A DNA stretch of 64,000 nt from Flavobacterium sp. W4I14 (GCA_030817875.1 JAUSZU010000001.1:1922001-1986000); one strand, 5' to 3'; shown: positions 35,463-47,481, counted from the stretch's first letter. Numbers and translations: made by a program. The notes: generated from the letters alone by a model not told the origin.

Positions 35463-36284
35463 ATGGGAAATATACTTTTCGCTACAGATTTATCGACAAG
35501 TTCAATCTCAGCGATGAACTTCGCCTATAACCTATCACAAGTCAATGAATGTAAACTGATTGTTATTCATGTCTATCAAGTTATGAAACCCAAAAATTGG
35601 CGTTTGCATAGGTTTGAAGATTATGAAAAAACCAGAAGGGAATTCTTACTGAACAAGCTTAATAAATTTTTATCAAAAGGACTTAAAACGGACCATACCC
35701 TATTGAATATCGAAATTCATCTCAAAGCAGAAAGTAATATTGTTAATTCAATTATAAATAGCGCTTCCCAATTTCAATGTGATTTTATATGCATAAATAC
35801 GAGAGGAAAATCTAACGCAATAATCGGTACTACGGCCAGCAAACTTATCGTTGCTTCACCTATACCCGTTATCAGCATACCGAGTACACGTTCTTTGAAA
35901 AAGTTAACCGATGTCTGTTACGCTAGTAACATGGTAAACTATCAAAAAGAAATTAAAAAAGTTATTGCTTTTGCTGAACCATTGGATGCAACAGTAAATA
36001 TGTTACATATTCTTGATCCTAAAGAAAACTTACCAAAATTTACTTCGGTAGAAACGAGACTTCTAAAAAAAACCGGGAAGAAAATCAAGGTTAAATATGT
36101 TAAGCGAAATCCTAAACATAAACTATGTGAAGATATTAACGCTGCTGTAAAAAAAATAAAACCAGGCTTAATTGTTTTTTTTATTCACCGTTCACAACCC
36201 TACTGGAACGCCATGTTTCACCCATCTAACATCAAGCCATTTTCCTTTTACGCAAAAATCCCAATCTTAAGCTTTAAAAAGTAA
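35463..36284 (+). CDS. universal stress protein (UspA family, two domains)
   Basis: A 273-residue protein with two Usp alpha/beta domains in tandem. The first (1-145) starts NILFATDLSTSSISAMNFAYNLS and ends GTTASKLIVASPIPVISIP, close to the family pattern. The second (150-273) is more divergent (DVCYASNMVNYQKEIKKVIAFAE, ending YAKIPILSFKK) and lacks a clear nucleotide loop. Usp proteins bind ATP or act as stress-linked signalling partners in the cytoplasm. It lies 69 bp downstream of the receiver-Crp gene on the same strand, so both may share a transcript that ends at the strong hairpin beyond. Confidence 0.88.
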   Translation: MGNILFATDLSTSSISAMNFAYNLSQVNECKLIVIHVYQVMKPKNWRLHRFEDYEKTRREFLLNKLNKFLSKGLKTDHTLLNIEIHLKAESNIVNSIINSASQFQCDFICINTRGKSNAIIGTTASKLIVASPIPVISIPSTRSLKKLTDVCYASNMVNYQKEIKKVIAFAEPLDATVNMLHILDPKENLPKFTSVETRLLKKTGKKIKVKYVKRNPKHKLCEDINAAVKKIKPGLIVFFIHRSQPYWNAMFHPSNIKPFSFYAKIPILSFKK

Positions 36285-36428
36285 GTATTTATTGCATCCT
36301 AAAGCTAAATATTGTAACTCTAAAATAAAACCCTTTTAAATGGTTCTATATTTAATCTCTAATTGCTCAAACACAGTCGATAGAAAACAGAGGTCTTGTA
36401 TACAAAAAGCTAGCGATAGCTGCGAACT

Positions 36429-36466
36429 AAAAACCAAAGAGAGGCATTAGCCTCTCTTTGGTTTTT
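36429..36466. terminator. strong bidirectional rho-independent terminator
   Basis: A perfect 17-bp stem, AAAAACCAAAGAGAGGC at 36429-36445 against its complement at 36450-36466, with an ATTA loop. A-rich and T-rich arms give a T-tract on either strand. It sits between two convergent genes (the Usp gene and the response regulator gene) and can end both. Confidence 0.93.
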
Positions 36467-36479
36467 ACACTGTGAGATG

Positions 36480-36875
36480 TTAAACCTTTGTTCTATTTTC
36501 TGTACTTCTTTTCAACTGTACATTAATGCGGTTCAAAACATCATAAATATCAAATGGTTTGCTGATATAATCATCAGCAAATGCATCAATAGCTTTCTGT
36601 TCGCTATTATTCTGTGCAGACATTACGATAATTGGAATGTGTTTGGTAAAAATATCAGTTTTTAAATCCTCGCAAATTTCTGCGCCATTTCCATCGGGCA
36701 ACATTACATCAAGTAAAAAAAGATCAGGCATTGCATCCTGGATATTTTTCTTTAACTCAGCAAATGATGATGAAAGCTGCAATTCGAAACCCTCATCTTT
36801 TAATAGAATTTCAATAACGTTTCTGATCTCCTGATCATCCTCTAAAATGTGTATTCGTTTTCTTTCCATGTTCAA
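36480..36875 (-). CDS. single-domain response regulator
   Basis: A 131-residue stand-alone receiver. Key residues are intact: the acidic pair in HILEDDQEI, the phospho-acceptor Asp in LFLLDVMLPDGNG, Ser in IIVMSAQ and Lys in DDYISKPF. There is no output domain, so it would pass the signal by protein contact or as a phosphate sink. No histidine kinase is adjacent. The start could be Met1 or Met3. It is convergent with the Usp gene and shares the bidirectional terminator. It contrasts with the degenerate receiver nearby. Confidence 0.9.
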   Translation of the reverse strand: MNMERKRIHILEDDQEIRNVIEILLKDEGFELQLSSSFAELKKNIQDAMPDLFLLDVMLPDGNGAEICEDLKTDIFTKHIPIIVMSAQNNSEQKAIDAFADDYISKPFDIYDVLNRINVQLKRSTENRTKV

Positions 36876-36913
36876 ATTATAATGTTTGGATTATACCGTT
36901 TGCGTGGAATGCG

Positions 36914-37675
36914 CTATACGATAGTAACAGTAACACCTAAACTCTCTAAATGTTTAACAATTTGTTCAGAAATTCCTTTATCGGTAATAATATGATCAAT
37001 TTCTTCTAATCCACATATTTTTCCGAAACCTCTTTTCCCAAATTTGGTAGAATCGGCAAGTACAATCGTTTTTTGTGATGCACCGATCATTTTGCGGTTT
37101 AAATGTGCTTCCATTGCGTTCGTAGTGGTTAATCCAAAATCAAGATCAATCCCATCAACACCTAAAAATAGTTTATTAAAATAAAAATCCTGCAAAACCT
37201 GTTCTGCATAAGCACCCATTACCGATGAAGAACTTTTCCTAAGCAATCCGCCTAATTGTATTACTTCAATACTAGGTTCGCGCATTAATTCGAGCGCTAC
37301 ATTTAATGCAGAAGTTACAACGGTTAAATTTGTTGCTGGTGCAATATTCTTAGCAAAATAAAGCACTGTAGTACCTGATGCAATAACTATAGAATCATTG
37401 TCATTTAGCAATGCAGCAGCGGCAATACCAATTTTGTTCTTTTCTGTAGATTGTATTTTTTCTTTCTCGTTAACCGGACGGTCAACCGTATATGGATTGT
37501 TTACTGTAGCCCCACCATGGGTCCTAAACAACAGGCTTTTATCTTCAAGTAGTTTTAAGTCCTTTCTTATTGTTACAGACGAAACTTTCAACTCCTTACA
37601 TAAATCGACTACATTTATGTATTGATCACGTTGCAGGCGACTTAATATAAACTGGTGCCTCTCAGCCAAATTCAT
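36914..37675 (-). CDS. DeoR/GlpR-family transcriptional repressor
   Basis: About 253 residues from the Met of MNLAERHQFIL. An earlier ATG adds a hydrophobic stretch (FLLLICSTLI) not seen in the family and was rejected. The N-terminal DeoR winged helix (HQFILSRLQRD, VSSVTIRKDLKLLE, LFRTHGGA) precedes a sugar-phosphate-binding DeoRC domain (IVIASGTTVLYFAKNI, GVDGIDLDFGLTT, ADSTKFGKRGF). It is divergent from glpD-glpK-glpF with a 161-bp intergenic region. It probably represses these genes until glycerol-3-phosphate binds, as GlpR does. Confidence 0.9.
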   Translation of the reverse strand: MNLAERHQFILSRLQRDQYINVVDLCKELKVSSVTIRKDLKLLEDKSLLFRTHGGATVNNPYTVDRPVNEKEKIQSTEKNKIGIAAAALLNDNDSIVIASGTTVLYFAKNIAPATNLTVVTSALNVALELMREPSIEVIQLGGLLRKSSSSVMGAYAEQVLQDFYFNKLFLGVDGIDLDFGLTTTNAMEAHLNRKMIGASQKTIVLADSTKFGKRGFGKICGLEEIDHIITDKGISEQIVKHLESLGVTVTIV

Positions 37676-37836
37676 CATAGTATATTTAATTAGCGTGCTG
37701 CAAATTAGCAATAAAAACATTCTTTAAAATATTTTGAACAAATATTTAATAAATTTTTAACACACATATTATATTATTTCGATTATGATTTCTTATAATT
37801 GCGTATTGTTTCGTTTTATTATTTTTATAAATCTAA
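37676..37836. promoter_or_regulatory. divergent glp control region
   Basis: An AT-rich region between the DeoR-type gene and glpD. Two similar elements, TATTTCGATTATG (from about 37776) and TGTTTCGTTTTATT (from about 37807), lie about 31 bp apart, near three helical turns. They could be half-sites for the repressor. No full TAnnTTTG box is visible. Operator identity is a guess from repetition and position. Confidence 0.35.
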
Positions 37837-40934
<3,098 letters not shown>

Positions 40935-40968
40935 TTGAACAATTTTAATCGGATAAGAATTTAATTAT

Positions 40969-41706
40969 ATGAATGTATATCTCGCAGAATTTATTGGTAC
41001 TGCACTAATGATTCTTTTAGGAAATGGTGTAGTGGCTAACGTAGTACTTAAAGGTACTAAAGGCAACGATAGTGGTTGGATTGTAATTACAACCGCCTGG
41101 GCACTTGCCGTATTTGTAGGGGTTGTTGTTGCCGGCCCGTACAGTGGGGCGCACTTAAATCCGATTGTAACCCTCGGACTTGCCATCGGAAAGGGATTCA
41201 GCTGGGCATTGGTGCCATTTTATATTATTGCACAACTGGCTGGCGCAATGACAGGATCTTTCCTGGTTTGGCTTATTTACAAAGATCATTTCGATGCCAC
41301 GGATGACCAAGGTTTAAAGGCTGCACCTTTTGCAACCGCGCCAGCCATCAGAAATATGTCGTCAAATTTGATATCCGAAATTATTGGCACTTTCGTTTTA
41401 ATCTTTGTGATCTTTTATTTTACTGATGCGAGTATGGGCACTAAAGAAACGGTTACCCCTATTGGCTTAGGCTCAATGGGTGCAATCCCGGTAGCGTTTT
41501 TGGTGTGGGTAATTGGTTTGGCGTTAGGTGGAACAACCGGATATGCTATTAACCCGGCAAGAGATTTAGGACCCCGGATTGTTCACTTTTTAATCCCAAT
41601 GAAAGGAAAAGGAAGTAGCGACTGGAGTTATGCCTGGGTACCTATTATTGGACCGATAATCGGCTCAGTATTAGCTGCTGTGGCCTTTTTGTTGATTAGT
41701 AAGTAA
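40969..41706 (+). CDS. glpF: glycerol uptake facilitator, aquaporin family
   Basis: A 245-residue MIP-family channel with six membrane helices and two re-entrant half-helices. The second pore motif is canonical (INPARDLGPR, Asn195-Pro-Ala with the selectivity Arg198). The first reads NPI (AHLNPIVTLG, residues 64-66) in place of NPA. Glycerol specificity is supported by the D after the second NPA-R (PARDLGPR) and by the operon with glpK and glpD. It is somewhat shorter than E. coli GlpF. It is the last gene of the operon, followed by hairpins that probably end transcription. Confidence 0.93.
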   Translation: MNVYLAEFIGTALMILLGNGVVANVVLKGTKGNDSGWIVITTAWALAVFVGVVVAGPYSGAHLNPIVTLGLAIGKGFSWALVPFYIIAQLAGAMTGSFLVWLIYKDHFDATDDQGLKAAPFATAPAIRNMSSNLISEIIGTFVLIFVIFYFTDASMGTKETVTPIGLGSMGAIPVAFLVWVIGLALGGTTGYAINPARDLGPRIVHFLIPMKGKGSSDWSYAWVPIIGPIIGSVLAAVAFLLISK

Positions 41707-41726
41707 TGGCATTTGAGTTAGTTGTG

Positions 41727-41837
41727 TAGTCAGATGTTACCATCTGACTATAAACAAATCTAAATCATTAATCAAAAACTAGAATTGAAGAATTTCAATT
41801 CCAAACTTTATTTAGTGTCAGATGGTAACATCTGACA
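41727..41837. repeat. pair of inverted 20-bp palindromes with a central hairpin
   Basis: GTCAGATGTTACCATCTGAC at 41729-41748 is a hairpin by itself, and its exact reverse complement recurs at 41817-41836. Flanking bases extend the stems to 10 and 9 bp. Between them GAATTGAA/TTCAATTC (41782-41801) forms a third hairpin. The arrangement resembles a BIME-like composite repeat. It also lies between convergent genes (glpF and the M16 gene), so it can act as a terminator or mRNA 3' stabiliser. Confidence 0.75.
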
Positions 41838-41922
41838 TCACGAACACTGAAGCGCAGCGAAATGGAGAGATCTTTCTAGACAGATTTCTCGACTGCGTTG
41901 CTCTTCGCTCGAAATGACGCCC
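41838..41922. repeat. REP-like intergenic element
   Basis: A GC-richer stretch ending in CGCTCGAAATGACG (41906-41919), the same 14-mer found at 47466-47479. Internal partial inverted segments (GAAGCGCAGCGAAAT against GCTCTTCGCTC, and GAGAGATC against GATTTCTC) suggest an imperfect fold. It adjoins the composite palindromes after glpF and ends 12 bp before the M16 stop codon. It belongs to the same dispersed family as the elements near 140-247 and 47352-47481. Confidence 0.6.
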
Positions 41923-41930
41923 CTGAAGAA

Positions 41931-43214
41931 TTATTGAAACGCTGCCCTACCTACCTGTTCATCGCCCAGGTATATCCAAATGGCACCTTTTAAATATTTT
42001 CCGAAAGAATCTTTCATGTCCTGCAAGCTTACTTTGTTGAAATTGGCTACCATATTTTCAGTAATACTATAATCGCCAAGCACTTCAGCTTCACCCAAAT
42101 CTTTTACAATCGAACTTGCACTTTCCTGGTGCCTGTAGTATCTATCCCGATGTTCTTTTTTTAATGCCTCAAGATAACGTTCACCGTACTTTCCTTCTTT
42201 AATGTTATTGTATACCGTAATCATCGCTTTAAAAGCTTTTTTAGGTTGAGTGGTACTTACAAACATAGAAGTATATGGAATCTGTTGTAATTTAACGGTT
42301 GCTCCTGGCGCATATGATAAACCCAGTTTAGTTCTCAGTTCATAATTCATAGTACCACTTAATGCGTTAATGGTTAACACAAAAGCATAATAATCAGTAT
42401 TTGTCATGGTTGGGGCATTCATAATACAACTCATGTAATTCGTGGCAATATCTCTTTGTTCGATTACCAGGTGCTCCCCTGTTAAAGTTTTACGATCGTA
42501 AACTGGTGGCGTGTAAATTTTTCCTTTAAGCGCGCTGAAAGAAGCTTGAATTTTCTTTTCAAGTTCTTCTTTTGTGATGTTCCCTGCTACGACCAAAAAC
42601 ATTTTGTTCTTGTTCAACAATTCGTTATGGTAATAATTACTAACCACTTCGGCAGTAAAACTTCCAACAGTTTTGCTTGTGCCCAAAGGATTAGTGCTAT
42701 AAGGCGAATCTTTAAACATACTTTCCATGCTCAATTGCTCAATCCTTGTTTCAGGATCAGATTGACTATGATAAATACCCGTAATCATACGTTCTTTAGT
42801 GGTTTGAAATTCTGTTTTATCAAAAGCCGGATTAATTACAGCATCCGAAAAAAGTTTCCAGCCTTGGTCAAGATACTTAGAAATACAGTCCATGCTAATG
42901 GTACCATAATCAGTTGTAGATGAACCAGAAATATCAATACCGTATTCATCAGCCAACTCCTGATAATCAACAACGCTGTAATTTTTAGTACCACAGGTAG
43001 CCGCAGATGCCAAAGCCAGATTTTCAATTCCTGCCCTTTCCGCATTATAATTCATTACACCGCCTTTAAAAAACATGCTCATACTAACCGTTTCCTTCTG
43101 GGTAGACTTTAAAATCACCTTTAAACCGTTTACATCAAATGAAACGGCCTTGGTTTGTGCGTTGGCAATGTGAAAAACTAAGATAAAGTTTATAAAAAAT
43201 ATGAATCTTTTCAT
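41931..43214 (-). CDS. M16 peptidase-like protein, non-catalytic subunit
   Basis: A 427-residue secreted protein with signal peptide MKRFIFFINFILVFHIANAQ. It has the M16 fold (SMSMFFKGGVMNYNAERAGIENLALASAATC; C-terminal half GNITKEELEKKIQASFSALKG and LRTKLGLSYAPGA). The zinc motif HxxEH is absent, since ENLALA occupies that place. The retained R/Y motif (KLGLSYA) is typical of the partner subunit in two-chain M16 peptidases. It follows the catalytic-type gene by 11 bp, so the two probably form a periplasmic heterodimer that degrades small peptides. Confidence 0.88.
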   Translation of the reverse strand: MKRFIFFINFILVFHIANAQTKAVSFDVNGLKVILKSTQKETVSMSMFFKGGVMNYNAERAGIENLALASAATCGTKNYSVVDYQELADEYGIDISGSSTTDYGTISMDCISKYLDQGWKLFSDAVINPAFDKTEFQTTKERMITGIYHSQSDPETRIEQLSMESMFKDSPYSTNPLGTSKTVGSFTAEVVSNYYHNELLNKNKMFLVVAGNITKEELEKKIQASFSALKGKIYTPPVYDRKTLTGEHLVIEQRDIATNYMSCIMNAPTMTNTDYYAFVLTINALSGTMNYELRTKLGLSYAPGATVKLQQIPYTSMFVSTTQPKKAFKAMITVYNNIKEGKYGERYLEALKKEHRDRYYRHQESASSIVKDLGEAEVLGDYSITENMVANFNKVSLQDMKDSFGKYLKGAIWIYLGDEQVGRAAFQ

Positions 43215-43225
43215 CGAGCGTTAGG

Positions 43226-44596
43226 TTATTTGGGTGATTTAAAAAATGTTTCTGGCTTCACTTCATTCATGCCTGCTTTATCCATCATCAGGCCAGCGCA
43301 ATAAGGTTTATCTTTAATATACTTGCGTACATAATCAAGTAAATCCTTTCTTGTTACTTTATTTACATTTTCTTCATAATGGGTATAATAATCAATCGAT
43401 GCTGAAGCCCACCAGAAGGAAAGTAAATGTGCATAATCAGAAGTAACCTCTCTCCTTTCTACCTGTTCTATAGATAATAGTCTTTTGGCTCTTTCAATCT
43501 GCAGATCAGATAAATAATCTTCATTGGCCCAAAGCGAAATTTGCTTCAGCACCTCCTGGTAACATTCATTTATTTTTGCCGGATTAGGACTCACCATCAA
43601 ACTAATTGGACCTGTATATTTTTGCGTATAATAATTCACATCAGCCTGTTGGGCCAATCCTGAATTAATAAGTGCCTGTTTCATTTTAGAACCGTTTTGA
43701 TTCACAATAAAAGAAAAAACATCAGCAGCATAAGTGGCCGGGATATCGTTTCTGGTGTCTGGCCCATGCCAGCTAAAAAGCATGAACGGAACAGGGCTTT
43801 TATTCGATTCTACAAAATAATAATCGTTTTTTTGAAGCGGTTTAAACTCAGGGATTGGCCATTTAACGAAAGGATCAACCGGCGATCGTTTCCAGCTTCC
43901 AAAAACAGAATTTACATAACTAAAAGCTTCATCAACTTTAACATCACCAGCAATTACCAACACTGAATTATTTGGCCAGTAATATTTATTTTTAATGGAA
44001 TCCATTTTTGATGGAGTAGCTGATAAAATTACCTCGTGGCTACCGATTACATTTTTACGGGAATAATTTGCACCCCACATATGCCGTGAGTTGGCCTCTA
44101 TCAAAGCAAATACCGGACTTGATTCGTGCCTCGTAAATTCAGCATTTACTACTTCATTTTCCAAAGCCATATCTTCTTTTATGAATTTTGGATAACGGAT
44201 AGAGGAATTCATCAAGCTTAATCCGGGTTTTAAATTAGCAGCAGGAAGCGTAAAAAAATAATTAACCACTTCTTCCCGAGTAGTGGCGTTAGAATTGATA
44301 TCCAGATCGTTCATTCTCGAATTTAAACGTTCGAAATCGGGATAATCTTTGTTAGCTTTAAAGAATAAATGTTCGTAAAGATGACTTAAGCCATTAAATT
44401 CGTCGGTTTCGGTAAAAGAACCATTCCTACAGGCCATTTCAATGGTAACCAGTGGCACGGTCCGGTCTACAACCACCAGCACTTCTAAACCGTTATCAAG
44501 TTTTTTAAAATGCATGTTTTCTCCGAGCTTTTCCTGAGCAAAAGCAGAACTAAGGCACAATAAACAAGCTAAGGAGCTAAATAATAGAGAGCGCAT
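43226..44596 (-). CDS. M16 family zinc peptidase, catalytic subunit
   Basis: A 456-residue secreted protein with signal peptide MRSLLFSSLACLLCLSSAFAQ. The inverted zinc motif is His72-Leu-Tyr-Glu75-His76 (SHLYEHLFFK). The downstream Glu ligand is expected in the ENEVVNAEF region. It would cleave peptides in the periplasm with the non-catalytic partner encoded just downstream. The motif and length match bacterial two-subunit M16B peptidases. Upstream is a 165-bp divergent region shared with the exonuclease gene. Confidence 0.9.
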   Translation of the reverse strand: MRSLLFSSLACLLCLSSAFAQEKLGENMHFKKLDNGLEVLVVVDRTVPLVTIEMACRNGSFTETDEFNGLSHLYEHLFFKANKDYPDFERLNSRMNDLDINSNATTREEVVNYFFTLPAANLKPGLSLMNSSIRYPKFIKEDMALENEVVNAEFTRHESSPVFALIEANSRHMWGANYSRKNVIGSHEVILSATPSKMDSIKNKYYWPNNSVLVIAGDVKVDEAFSYVNSVFGSWKRSPVDPFVKWPIPEFKPLQKNDYYFVESNKSPVPFMLFSWHGPDTRNDIPATYAADVFSFIVNQNGSKMKQALINSGLAQQADVNYYTQKYTGPISLMVSPNPAKINECYQEVLKQISLWANEDYLSDLQIERAKRLLSIEQVERREVTSDYAHLLSFWWASASIDYYTHYEENVNKVTRKDLLDYVRKYIKDKPYCAGLMMDKAGMNEVKPETFFKSPK

Positions 44597-44723
44597 ATTT
44601 TAATTAAATTTTGACACCAAATAAGCGTTAATCTTTCACTTTAACAAATAAAAAAACGCTTTATTTAACAATCGCATTTATTAAAGGATATATGAATAAT
44701 TACAGTTTATATTGTTAAATAAT

Positions 44724-44731
44724 TACCTTTG
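44724..44731 (+). promoter_or_regulatory. candidate Bacteroidota -7 box for the exonuclease operon
   Basis: TACCTTTG is a full TAnnTTTG match, about 30 bp before the TTG start of the exonuclease gene. No convincing TTG -33 element lies at the usual distance, so this is a moderate candidate only. Confidence 0.4.
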
Positions 44732-44761
44732 AAATAGTTCAATCTTCTAACCACTTTAAAA

Positions 44762-45439
44762 TTGCAAGAATACTTCCTCGTTGTTGATACCGAAACTTCA
44801 GGTCTGCCTAAAAATTGGACGGCGCCTTATTCTAAAGAAAGGAATTGGCCTCATATTGTCCAAATTGCCTGGATTATTTATGATCAATCTTATCAGGAAA
44901 TTAAGCGGGAGAATCACTACATTAAAAATACCGATTTCACCATTGACAAGGCTGCGTTAAAAATCCATAAAATCACCCCTGAGTATCTGCATATACATGG
45001 CGAAAACAAAGAAAAAGTGATGTTGCAGTTTTCCGAAGATATAGAAAAATACAAGCCTCTAGTGATCGGGCATTTTATTGAGCTCGATTATCATATGGTG
45101 AATGTTGAATTATACCGCATCGGAAAGGAAAATATATTTAAAAACTTAGCTTTTTTCTGTACGATGAAGGCAAGCGCACCTTACATCACCAATACAGTAA
45201 TCAGTCATTTAAAGCTGGATAAATTTTACACCATTTTATTTAATGAAGCACCCGAAAATACGCACAATGCTTTATCTGACACATTGAATACCGCAAAGAT
45301 TTTCTTTCATCTTTTAAAAACAGGTAAAATTAGCTTAACTTCAGCCTACCATCAGGAGCATACTTTTAACCTGGAAAAGAAAAAAGCAAAAGATTTTTCG
45401 TTTAAGAGAATTTTACAGGGATTTTTTAATGGAAGATAA
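44762..45439 (+). CDS. DnaQ-like 3'-5' exonuclease (DEDDh)
   Basis: A 225-residue protein that begins with a TTG codon directly before QEYFLVVDTETSGL, the Exo I motif (Asp-x-Glu). Exo II includes GHFIELDYHMVN. Exo III is THNALSDTLNTAKIF, with the His-x4-Asp of the DEDDh class. It would degrade DNA or RNA ends in the cytoplasm. There is no polymerase fusion. Its last codons overlap the start of the CBS-DUF294 gene by 11 bp, so the two are co-expressed. This pairing of a DnaQ-type nuclease with a CBS-DUF294 protein recurs in other bacteria, but its purpose is unclear. Confidence 0.85.
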   Translation: MQEYFLVVDTETSGLPKNWTAPYSKERNWPHIVQIAWIIYDQSYQEIKRENHYIKNTDFTIDKAALKIHKITPEYLHIHGENKEKVMLQFSEDIEKYKPLVIGHFIELDYHMVNVELYRIGKENIFKNLAFFCTMKASAPYITNTVISHLKLDKFYTILFNEAPENTHNALSDTLNTAKIFFHLLKTGKISLTSAYHQEHTFNLEKKKAKDFSFKRILQGFFNGR

Positions 45440-46880
45440 ACTAGCCGATCAAATTTATACCGCTCGTATTGGAGACATTACTTTCAAAAAGATAGTAAGT
45501 TGCAGCCCAGGCACACCTATTTTTGAAGCTGCAATTAAAATGTCAGAACAGAAAACCAGTTGCCTCTTTATTAAAAATGATCAGGATGTTTATCTGGGCT
45601 TTGTAACCGATATTACTTTGAGGGATAATGTGATTGCAAAACAACTGAATTCAAATTTGCCAATTGACGAAGTTATGGACACCAATATTGTTACCATAAC
45701 TCCAGATGCTTACGTATATGAGGCGATATTGATGATGTTCAGTAAGAAGTCGCGCTATTTATTGGTAAACGACAATGGTAATTACGTTGGCTTTTTAAGC
45801 AGGAACCGCCTTTTAAGCGAGCAGGCCGAATCGCCATTAGTTTTTATCCAATCAGTAAAATCTGCTGTAAATACCAGCGATCTAAAATTAAAATGGCAGA
45901 AAGTACCAGGCATTGTATCGCAATTATTGGCCAGAGGTGTACATTCGAAAATTGTAAATGAGGTAGTAACTACTATAGCCGATACCATTTCCTTTAAAAT
46001 TATTGAAGAAGTAATTGCTAAACTTGGTCCGCCACCTGCAAAATTTGTATTTATGGTTTTGGGTAGTGAGGGGAGAAAAGAACTTAGCCTAAAAACCGAT
46101 CAGGACAATGCCATTATTTATGAAGATACCGGAGAAGATAAAAGAGCGGCTGTACGTTCTTATTTTCTAGATATGGCTACCCAGGTTTCGGATAAATTAA
46201 ATTATGTTGGCTTTGTATACTGCGATGGCGATTATATGGCCACTAATCCAAACTGGACGCATTCACTATCGCATTGGAAATACAATTATAAAAACTGGAT
46301 AGAAGAGGCTTTACCCGAAGCTGCCGTAAAATTTGCTGCTTTTTTTGATTGCAGGGCAATTTATGGCGATTTAGCCATTATGGAAAGTTTACGGGCTTTC
46401 GTTGATGAAGAACTGCAGAAACCCATCGAAAAATTCTACGTATACCTGGCCAAAAATGCCTTACTCTATGAGCCGCCACTCACCTATTTCAGAAATATAA
46501 GAACTCAAAAAATCCACAAAAAAGAAGTATTCGATATTAAAACAGCCATGACCCCTATTGTAGACTTAGCAAGGGTTTATGCATTACAGAACAGGATTTT
46601 CCAAAAAGAGAATACCGGCGAACGTTTAAAGGCCTTAAGAGAACTTGGCGTTTTTAGCGAAGAGCAGTTTAATGAACTTTCGCAGTCTTATTATTATTTG
46701 ATGGGTTTGAGATTGAAACATCAGGCTAATCTGATTATCAATGACCTGGCGGCACCCAATAACTTTATCGAAATTGATGGTTTAACCAAAATCGAAAAAG
46801 TAACCTTGATCGAAATTTTCAAAATTATCCAGAACTTTCAAAGCGGCATCCGTATGAAATTCACCAATAGCCTGGGTTAA
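45429..46880 (+). CDS. CBS-pair protein with DUF294 nucleotidyltransferase-like domains
   Basis: A 483-residue cytoplasmic protein. Residues about 15-130 are two CBS motifs (TSCLFIKNDQDVYLGFVTD; SRYLLVNDNGNYVGFLSR), which usually sense adenosine nucleotides. The middle is the DUF294 nucleotidyltransferase-like domain with GSEGRKELSLKTDQDNAI, where Gly-Ser and the Asp-x-Asp type metal site resemble GlnD uridylyltransferase. A helical DUF294_C substrate part follows. It may modify a partner in response to energy state. It overlaps the upstream exonuclease gene. The target is unknown. Confidence 0.87.
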   Translation: MEDKLADQIYTARIGDITFKKIVSCSPGTPIFEAAIKMSEQKTSCLFIKNDQDVYLGFVTDITLRDNVIAKQLNSNLPIDEVMDTNIVTITPDAYVYEAILMMFSKKSRYLLVNDNGNYVGFLSRNRLLSEQAESPLVFIQSVKSAVNTSDLKLKWQKVPGIVSQLLARGVHSKIVNEVVTTIADTISFKIIEEVIAKLGPPPAKFVFMVLGSEGRKELSLKTDQDNAIIYEDTGEDKRAAVRSYFLDMATQVSDKLNYVGFVYCDGDYMATNPNWTHSLSHWKYNYKNWIEEALPEAAVKFAAFFDCRAIYGDLAIMESLRAFVDEELQKPIEKFYVYLAKNALLYEPPLTYFRNIRTQKIHKKEVFDIKTAMTPIVDLARVYALQNRIFQKENTGERLKALRELGVFSEEQFNELSQSYYYLMGLRLKHQANLIINDLAAPNNFIEIDGLTKIEKVTLIEIFKIIQNFQSGIRMKFTNSLG

Positions 46881-46999
46881 ATTATCATTAATTCAATTTC
46901 TGCTCATTGTAATTGAATCAAACTTTAGCAACTTTAGGAATACCATCTACTTATTAATAAGGTAAAACTAACCAAAGTAAATAAACCAAAATCAGACCC

Positions 47000-47329
47000 A
47001 TGGGAAAATTTGTAATTACCAAAAGATCGAACGGAGAATTCCAGTTTAATCTTAAAGCGAGCAATGGCCAAACCATTTTAACCAGCGAAGGCTATTCGGC
47101 CAAATCGAGTTGCGAAAGTGGTATCGAATCTGTTAAAAAAAATGCAAAGGATGATTCAAAATTTGAGAAAAAGACATCGTCTAACGGCAAGTATCATTTC
47201 AGTTTAAAGGCTACAAATGGTCAAATTATTGGCTCCAGTGAAATGTACGAAAGTACTTCAGCCAGAGATAATGGCATCGAATCGGTTCAAAAGAATGCAC
47301 CAGACGCAGAAACAGACGATCAGAGTTAA
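47000..47329 (+). CDS. YegP-like protein with two DUF1508 repeats
   Basis: A 109-residue protein with two nearly identical halves. GEFQFNLKASNGQTILTSEGY and GKYHFSLKATNGQIIGSSEMY each precede an S-(A/C)-x2-(G/N)-IESV(K/Q)KNA segment. This is the UPF0339/YegP fold, a small beta-rich domain duplicated in tandem. Its biochemical role is not established. There is no signal peptide. It sits alone, about 120 bp after the CBS-DUF294 gene. Confidence 0.9.
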   Translation: MGKFVITKRSNGEFQFNLKASNGQTILTSEGYSAKSSCESGIESVKKNAKDDSKFEKKTSSNGKYHFSLKATNGQIIGSSEMYESTSARDNGIESVQKNAPDAETDDQS

Positions 47330-47351
47330 TCATAATAATTTCAATAGAAAA

Positions 47352-47481
47352 GTCGTCATCTCGATCCGGAGCTATCGGATGTAGCGCAGTCCCGAACTTT
47401 CGGGAGAGAGCTCTTTTTTTGATCTAGCTTCGCGGAGCCTTCGGGTTCTAGGCTACGTTTCACTCCGCTCGAAATGACGAC
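47352..47481. repeat. REP-like palindromic element
   Basis: The ends GTCGTCATCTCGA (47352-47364) and TCGAAATGACGAC (47469-47481) are inverted with one mismatch. Internal inverted pairs include CCCGAACTTTCGGG (a small hairpin) and GAGAGAGCTCTTTTT. The end shares CGCTCGAAATGACG with the element after glpF. The GC content is higher than its surroundings, as is usual for these dispersed repeats. Confidence 0.7.

Noticed and set aside
36976..37720. Membrane-anchored version of the DeoR-type repressor
   Set aside because: The hydrophobic stretch arises only from an upstream ATG. The family starts at the internal Met.
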